A stretch of 64,000 nucleotides of DNA from Pseudomonadota bacterium. Its GTDB lineage: Bacteria > Pseudomonadota > Alphaproteobacteria > Rhizobiales > Xanthobacteraceae. The DNA lies in the NCBI GenBank assembly GCA_018240595.1, contig JAFEFL010000027.1:165043-229042 (forward strand). The letters are read 5' to 3'. Within the stretch, counting starts at the first letter, position 1. The number at the start of each line of letters is the position of its first letter. Positions 59,428-64,000 of the stretch are shown here, in pieces. The notes beneath the pieces were generated by a model. That model did no database searches. It was not told the origin of the DNA and saw only the letters and a program-made list of their open reading frames with translations. Both the position numbers and the translations under genes were made by a program.

Positions 59428-60351
59428 TTGCAGATCTATCTCCCGATCGCCGACTTGCCCGTGAACATCTTTCTGGTGTTGGCGATGGGGCTGACGATCG
59501 GCTTCATCTCCGGCATGTTCGGCATCGGCGGCGGCTTCCTGATGACGCCGCTGCTGATCTTCATCGGCATTTCGCCTGCGGTGGCGGTGGCGAGCGTCAC
59601 CAGCCACATCGCCGCCTCCACCTTCACCGGCGCGATCAGCTACTGGCGAAGACGCGCCATCGATCTGGCGCTGGCGCTGATGCTGCTGGCCGCCGGTATT
59701 CTCGGCACGGCGGCCGGCGTCTGGCTGTTCACCGTGCTGCGCGCCATCGACCAGCTCGATCTGGTCATCGGCCTGTCCTACGTCACGCTGCTGACCCTGG
59801 TCGGCGCGCTGATGATCAATGAAGGCGTGCAGGCGGAACTGCGAGCGCGGCGCGGCCAGCCCGCGACTTTGCGCCGCCCCGGCAGCCACAACTGGGTCCA
59901 CGGCCTGCCGCTGAAGATGCGCTTCAAGCGCTCCAAGATCTACGTGTCGCTGATTCCGGTCTGGGGCATCGGCTTCGTCATCGGCTTCATCGGCGCGGTG
60001 CTCGGCATCGGCGGCGGCTTCCTGCTGGTGCCGATGCTCATTTATTTCCTGCGCGTGCCGACCGCGACCGTGATCGGCACGTCGATGGTGATGACGCTGG
60101 TCACCATGACCGCGGCGACGGTGATGCACGCCGCCACCAACCACCTGGTCGACGCGGTGCTGGCGCTGATCCTGATGGTCGGCGGCGTCATCGGCGCGCA
60201 ATTCGGTGCTCACACCGGACAGCGCATGCGCGCCGAGCGGCTGCGCCTGTTGCTCGGCCTCCTGGTGTTCGCCGTCGGCATGCGTTTCGCCTACGATCTG
60301 GTGGTGATGCCGGACGATCTCTATTCCATCCGGCTCGTGAGGGACCGGTGA
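59428..60351 (+). CDS. TSUP family (TauE/SafE) sulfite/organosulfur exporter-like protein
   Basis: This is a 307-residue inner-membrane protein of about eight helices in two repeats. Each repeat carries the glycine signature: GFISGMFGIGGGFLMTPLL and GFIGAVLGIGGGFLLVPML. The family carries sulfite, sulfoacetate or related anions. The start is TTG, giving MQIYLPIADLPVN, which matches the usual family N-terminus. Its stop overlaps the ATG of the next gene (TGATG), and a TSUP-TIGR02186 pair is common in alphaproteobacteria, suggesting a joint membrane complex. Confidence 0.9.
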   Translation: MQIYLPIADLPVNIFLVLAMGLTIGFISGMFGIGGGFLMTPLLIFIGISPAVAVASVTSHIAASTFTGAISYWRRRAIDLALALMLLAAGILGTAAGVWLFTVLRAIDQLDLVIGLSYVTLLTLVGALMINEGVQAELRARRGQPATLRRPGSHNWVHGLPLKMRFKRSKIYVSLIPVWGIGFVIGFIGAVLGIGGGFLLVPMLIYFLRVPTATVIGTSMVMTLVTMTAATVMHAATNHLVDAVLALILMVGGVIGAQFGAHTGQRMRAERLRLLLGLLVFAVGMRFAYDLVVMPDDLYSIRLVRDR

Positions 60352-61133
60352 TGCGACAGCCCGGCGCCACCCTCGCTCTCACCATCGCCATGATCGCGGG
60401 CGCAACGGCGTCGGCGCGTGCCGAGAGGCTGGTGGTCTCGCTGTCCAACCACCGCGTCGCGGTGACCTCGAATTTCGTGGGCACGGAGATCGTGCTGTTC
60501 GGCACCGTCGAGCCCGACTCGCCGCGCACGGCGTTACGCGGCGGCTACGATATCGTCACGACGGTAAGCGGACCGACCGTGACCTTGCGTACCAGACGCA
60601 AGGAGCGCGTGCTCGGCATCTGGGTCAATGTCGACTCGCGCGAATTCATCCGCGTGCCCTCCTATCTCGGCGTGCTCAGCAATCGGCCGATCCAGCAGAT
60701 CGCCGACGTGACGACCGCCCGCAACCTGCAGCTCGGCCTCAACCACATCATCCTGACGCAACGTATCGGCACCGACTTTGCCGATACGGTGACGGACGAT
60801 CCGTTCCGCCTGAACTTCATCAACCTGCAAAAAGAGGCGGAGCAATATCGCGATGTGTCGAACGGCGTCACCTTCCTGACGCCGACGGTGTTTCGCGTGT
60901 CGATCCCGCTGCCTGCCAACGTGCCGACCGGAACCTATACGGTGGACGTCAAACTCTTCTCGGGCGGCCAGATGATCGCGCGCACCAACACGGCGCTGGA
61001 GGTGATCAAGTCGGGCTTCGAGCAATATGTGTTCGAAGCCTCGCAGAACCACGGCCTGATCTACGGCCTCGTCACCGCGACGATGGCGCTGATGATCGGC
61101 TGGTTCGCCACCGTGGTGTTCAAGCGGGATTAG
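60351..61133 (+). CDS. TIGR02186 family membrane-anchored protein
   Basis: This is a 260-residue protein with a signal peptide (about 1-24, LALTIAMIAGATASARAE), a large periplasmic beta-rich domain starting RLVVSLSNHRVAVTSNFVGTEIVLFGTVE, and one C-terminal membrane helix (LVTATMALMIGWFATVVF) ending in KRD. This matches the alphaproteobacterial TIGR02186 family, of unknown function. It is translationally coupled to the TSUP transporter gene (one-base overlap). It is convergent with the beta-lactamase gene, sharing 4 bases. Confidence 0.9.
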   Translation: MRQPGATLALTIAMIAGATASARAERLVVSLSNHRVAVTSNFVGTEIVLFGTVEPDSPRTALRGGYDIVTTVSGPTVTLRTRRKERVLGIWVNVDSREFIRVPSYLGVLSNRPIQQIADVTTARNLQLGLNHIILTQRIGTDFADTVTDDPFRLNFINLQKEAEQYRDVSNGVTFLTPTVFRVSIPLPANVPTGTYTVDVKLFSGGQMIARTNTALEVIKSGFEQYVFEASQNHGLIYGLVTATMALMIGWFATVVFKRD

Positions 61134-62299
61134 CGCGGCAGCGCAGCCAGCGTTTCCAGCACGGCATGCGCCGCGTCGATGCGCGCAGGAATTGGAAAAT
61201 TGCGGTTCGCCAGCATGACGAGGCCGATCTTCCGGGCCGGCACGAACGCAACGTAGCTACCGAAGCCGGTCGTCGAGCCGGTCTTGTCGAACAAGGTCGC
61301 GCCTTGCGGCGCGCGCGGCGGCGAAAGCGGCGTCGCGGCCTGCGGCTTGAATATCATGTCGGCGGAATTGCCGGCGCGCAGCGTCTCGAGCGTGACCGGA
61401 AAATCATATTGCTCCCAGCCGAGACCCTGCACCATGGCGCCGATCTTGAAATAGCCGACATGGGTGGCTTCGACGGCGCGGCGCATCGGCGCGTCGAGCT
61501 TGTCCGGCGCCATGTTGACTTCGACGAAATGCAGCATGTCGGCGGCCGAGGTCTTCACGCCATAGGTCTCGGCGGCGAACACCGCCGGATTGACACGCAC
61601 CGCCTTGTCGCCCTTGATGCCCCAGGCGTAGCGCTCCATCGCCGCGGCGGGAACGCGGACATAACTGTCCTTGAGGCCGAGTTGCGGGAAGATGTCTCTC
61701 TCCATGACGTCGGCGAAGTCGCGTTTCATCGCCAGCGCCGCGAGATGGCCGAACAAGCCAAGGCTCGGATTTGAATACTGCCGCCGCTCACCTGGCGCGG
61801 CGGCCGGTTTGAAGGCTTTGAAATAGGCAAGCATGGTCGCGTCGTTGTTGACGGACGCGGGCAACTGCAACGGCAGGCCGCCGGCGCTGTAAGTGCCGAA
61901 GTTGAGCACGGTCGCGCCGTCGATGGCGGCGCCGCGCAATTCCGGCATGTAGGTGCTCGGGTGAGCGTCGAGCGCCAGCGCGCCGCGATCGACCGCGTAA
62001 GCGGCGAGCGTCGCGGTGAAGGTCTTGCTGACCGAGCCGATCTCGAACAGCGTGTCCCTCGTCACCGGCGCGTTCCTTCCCTTGGCCGCGACGCCGAAGT
62101 TGAAGAAGTGCTGTTGCCCGTTGACGGCCACCGCCACCGCCATGCCGGGGATGCCGTACTGCTTCAGCAGCGGCCGATAGGCCCGATCCACCGCGGCGGC
62201 GATGCGCGCGGCATCGTCGTCAGCGCGCGACGCCGCCGGAACGCAAAGCACAGCAACGGCCATGACGAACGACGAGACGGCACGGGCAACGATATTCAC
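61130..62299 (-). CDS. Class C (AmpC-type) beta-lactamase
   Basis: This is a 389-residue periplasmic serine hydrolase with a signal peptide (about 1-26). All class C motifs are in place and at normal spacing: S89-V-S-K92 (SxxK), Y175-S-N177 (YxN) and K339-T-G341 (KTG). ATYTAGGLPLQ of known AmpC enzymes is represented by GTYSAGGLPLQLP. Hydrolysis of cephalosporins is likely; the spectrum cannot be told. The start is GTG with GGAGAGAG upstream. No ampR regulator is adjacent. Upstream in the same direction lies an MBL-fold hydrolase gene. Confidence 0.94.
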   Translation of the reverse strand: MNIVARAVSSFVMAVAVLCVPAASRADDDAARIAAAVDRAYRPLLKQYGIPGMAVAVAVNGQQHFFNFGVAAKGRNAPVTRDTLFEIGSVSKTFTATLAAYAVDRGALALDAHPSTYMPELRGAAIDGATVLNFGTYSAGGLPLQLPASVNNDATMLAYFKAFKPAAAPGERRQYSNPSLGLFGHLAALAMKRDFADVMERDIFPQLGLKDSYVRVPAAAMERYAWGIKGDKAVRVNPAVFAAETYGVKTSAADMLHFVEVNMAPDKLDAPMRRAVEATHVGYFKIGAMVQGLGWEQYDFPVTLETLRAGNSADMIFKPQAATPLSPPRAPQGATLFDKTGSTTGFGSYVAFVPARKIGLVMLANRNFPIPARIDAAHAVLETLAALPR

Positions 62300-62361
62300 G
62301 CGACTCTCTCCAACCGTACGGCCATGCAGCAGGCGCAGCCATTGTGGCGGGAGCGAGACCC

Positions 62362-63135
62362 TCAGGCCATCGGCGCCACCGCCGTCGCGACGCCGGGCTC
62401 GAGCAGGCGCAGCCGCCCGTCGATGCCGAGCGCCTTGAACGACTTCACCAGATCGTCGCGATCCTGCGTGAAATGCGCCCAGCTGTCGCAATGCACCGGC
62501 ACGATCGCCGCCTGCGGAAAGGCATGCGCCGTCTCGATCGCGTCGTTGACGTTCATCGTCAGGTTGAACGGCCCGCGCGTCTGCGCCGAGCCGGCGAACA
62601 GGACGACGATGCCGGCCTTGAAGCGCCGCGCCACATCGGCGACGCCGTCGTACCACACCGTGTCGCCGGTGATGTAAACGGTCGGCGCGCCGTGGGCTTC
62701 GAGTACGAAGCCCACGACATCGCCGGCGAAGGGCTCGATGCCGGCGGGGCCGTGCCTCGCCGGCGTCGCGGTGACGCGCACCCGGCCGCCATGAGGCGAG
62801 TTCAGTTCACTAGAAGTCCATGGCGCCAGGCCCTGGGCATTGCCGCCAAGACGTTGGGCGCCAATCTCCGTCGTCAGCACGCGCTGCGCCTTGCCAAGGA
62901 ACGCGCGCCCCGACGTGTCGAGATTGTCGGAGTGCTGGTCGTGGCTCAGCAGCACCGCATCGACCTCCCCGACCTTGGCGATGTCGAGCGCCGGGCCGTG
63001 CGTCTTGTGCAACGTCACTTGCGGCAGCTCGTAATCGCCGGGTGCGTCGAATGTCGGATCGGTGATGAACCTCAGGCCGGCATAGTCGATCAGCACGGTC
63101 GGGCCGCCGATCAAGGTGAGATGCGGATGGGACAT
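62362..63135 (-). CDS. Metallo-beta-lactamase-fold metal-dependent hydrolase (UlaG-like)
   Basis: This 257-residue protein has the MBL fold with the metal motif LLSHDQHSDNLD (His-x-x-His-x-Asp style) and later ligands RHGPAG, ITGDTVW and PVHCDSWAHF. It lacks a signal peptide and so is cytoplasmic. It resembles the UlaG/YycJ-like L-ascorbate-6-phosphate lactonase or related hydrolases rather than true antibiotic-hydrolysing MBLs. Substrate unknown. The gene lies 11 bp from the EamA gene's stop, on the same strand, and 62 bp before the class C beta-lactamase. Confidence 0.85.
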   Translation of the reverse strand: MSHPHLTLIGGPTVLIDYAGLRFITDPTFDAPGDYELPQVTLHKTHGPALDIAKVGEVDAVLLSHDQHSDNLDTSGRAFLGKAQRVLTTEIGAQRLGGNAQGLAPWTSSELNSPHGGRVRVTATPARHGPAGIEPFAGDVVGFVLEAHGAPTVYITGDTVWYDGVADVARRFKAGIVVLFAGSAQTRGPFNLTMNVNDAIETAHAFPQAAIVPVHCDSWAHFTQDRDDLVKSFKALGIDGRLRLLEPGVATAVAPMA

Positions 63136-63146
63136 CGATTTATCTC

Positions 63147-64000
63147 CTAAGCGGCACGGGCGGGACGCGTGACGAGATAGATGCCAAGCGCCACCGGCAC
63201 GATGCCCATGAGATCGGCCGGCTCGATATGCTCGCCGAGGATGAGCCAGCCGAACAGCATGCCGAGCGGCGGGATCATGAAGTGATAGCTGCTCGCCGCC
63301 GTCGCGCCGCTGATCTGCAGGATGCGGAACCAGAGCAGATAGGCGAACACGGACACGAACAGCACATTATACGCCAAGGCAAGGACGAGGCTGGTCGATG
63401 GCACGATGTCATGGAAGCTCTCGAAGCCGAGCGCGACCGGCAGCACGGCGAGGCCGGCGGCAAGGCATTGCACGCCGTTGCCGATCCACAGGCCCTGCTT
63501 CGGCGCATAGAGCTTGAACAGGACGGTGCCAACGACCAGCGAGACCAGCGCCGCGACGCACAGCAAGATGCCGGTCAGGTCGTCGGCGCCGAGGAGCAAC
63601 CGGCTGCGCACGATGAAGGCAACGCCGGCAAGGCCGAGCAGCAGGCCGACGGTCTTCTGCCAGGTCATACGTTCGCCGAGCAGCCCGACCGCAAGCACCG
63701 CCGTGAGGATCGGGTTGGCGCTGACGATCAGCGAGGCCAGGCCGGCCGACAGGCCGGTGTTCAATGCGAGATAGCCGAGGCCGAGAAAGACAGCCTGGTT
63801 GGCGACGCCGAGCGCGGCGAAGATGGCGACCTCGCGCCGCGACAGGGTCCAGCGCATGCCGCTCATCGGCGCGAGCGCCAGCATCAGCGCGCCGGCGGCG
63901 AGGAACCGGGCGGCCAAGAAGAGCAGCGGCGGGCACGCGGCGACGGCGATCTTGCCGGCGGGGAAAGCCGAACTCCACAAGACGACGAAGCCGAGGACCA
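63147..64000 (-). CDS. EamA/DMT-family transporter (5'-truncated by window edge)
   Basis: The frame is open to the right window edge, so the N-terminus is missing. The visible 284 residues show about nine hydrophobic helices and the EamA pattern: LWSSAFPAGKIAVA, RFLAAGALMLAL, GVANQAVFLGLGYLALNTGLSAGLASLIVSANPILTAVLA (in outline), and the C-terminal repeat PPLGMLFGWLILGEHIEPADLMGIVPVALGIYLVTR. It lies 11 bp upstream of the MBL-fold hydrolase gene and likely shares its transcript. Substrate unknown. Confidence 0.88.
   Translation of the reverse strand, partial: VLGFVVLWSSAFPAGKIAVAACPPLLFLAARFLAAGALMLALAPMSGMRWTLSRREVAIFAALGVANQAVFLGLGYLALNTGLSAGLASLIVSANPILTAVLAVGLLGERMTWQKTVGLLLGLAGVAFIVRSRLLLGADDLTGILLCVAALVSLVVGTVLFKLYAPKQGLWIGNGVQCLAAGLAVLPVALGFESFHDIVPSTSLVLALAYNVLFVSVFAYLLWFRILQISGATAASSYHFMIPPLGMLFGWLILGEHIEPADLMGIVPVALGIYLVTRPARAA

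Overview
This is a GC-rich chromosomal window from an alphaproteobacterium, most likely in the order Hyphomicrobiales near the Bradyrhizobium/Rhodopseudomonas/Xanthobacteraceae group. That placement is inferred from four things. The F0 cluster reads atpB-atpE-b'-b. The cytochrome oxidase operon is ordered ctaC-ctaD-ctaB-coxF-ctaG-ctaE-DUF983-SURF1. A PodJ-like SEL1 protein, DUF1127 and IalB proteins are present. Several dispersed palindromic repeats are of the kind abundant in these genomes. No rRNA, tRNA, CRISPR array, insertion sequence, prophage or replication origin was seen.

Layout. 1-1.9 kb: end of the F0 ATP synthase operon, closed by an intrinsic terminator. 2.1-4.2 kb: HAD protein, lipoprotein and GNAT. 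4.2-6.9 kb: thrC and an M16 peptidase. 7.1-10.0 kb: a plus-strand GntR-MFS-amidohydrolase catabolic cassette wedged between thrC and SURF1. 10.0-16.5 kb: the aa3 cytochrome c oxidase structural and assembly genes, all on the minus strand. 17-26 kb: IalB, asparaginase-like, threonine dehydratase-like and hydratase genes, an orphan TRAP binding protein, an AhpD-like protein behind a perfect FNR/FixK box, an old yellow enzyme, and tldD-lepB. 26-31.3 kb: PAN-domain protein, GT-C glycosyltransferase, DUF1127 opposite a LysR regulator, and an EamA transporter. 31.4-36 kb: YbaK, glutamate-cysteine ligase, and an arsR-arsI-arsC-acr3 arsenic operon. 36-39.8 kb: a repeat-rich stretch with a Dda/RecD-like helicase, a GIY-YIG gene bracketed by hairpin repeats, and an orphan NitT/TauT-type binding protein. 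39.8-46.5 kb: fatty-acid beta-oxidation genes (acyl-CoA dehydrogenase, thiolase, cupin, FadB-type protein) and a Liv-type binding protein. 46.6-51.8 kb: LLM oxidoreductase, MFS, a Cys-rich secreted system apparently split by an in-frame amber codon, DUF3617 and MarR. 51.9-64 kb: ClC channel, DmdC-like acyl-CoA dehydrogenase, the PodJ-like protein, TSUP with TIGR02186, a class C beta-lactamase, an MBL-fold hydrolase and a partial EamA transporter.

How the genes work together. The energy core (F0 and cytochrome oxidase) is housekeeping. Around it sit metabolic and stress functions: beta-oxidation, arsenic detoxification including a likely C-As lyase, a small lactonase/hydrolase cassette, and several transport binding proteins without local permeases. 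The most unusual features are non-coding. One is a 173-bp structure at 36165-36337, in which an 18-bp perfect outer stem encloses four hairpins that share the loop TTGCGAG but have different, compensated stems. Another is a family of REP-like hairpins that tightly brackets a GIY-YIG nuclease gene. Others are three copies of a 50-bp GCATGATC palindromic repeat, and a family of CTCTCCCC/GGGGAGAG elements up to about 160 bp long.
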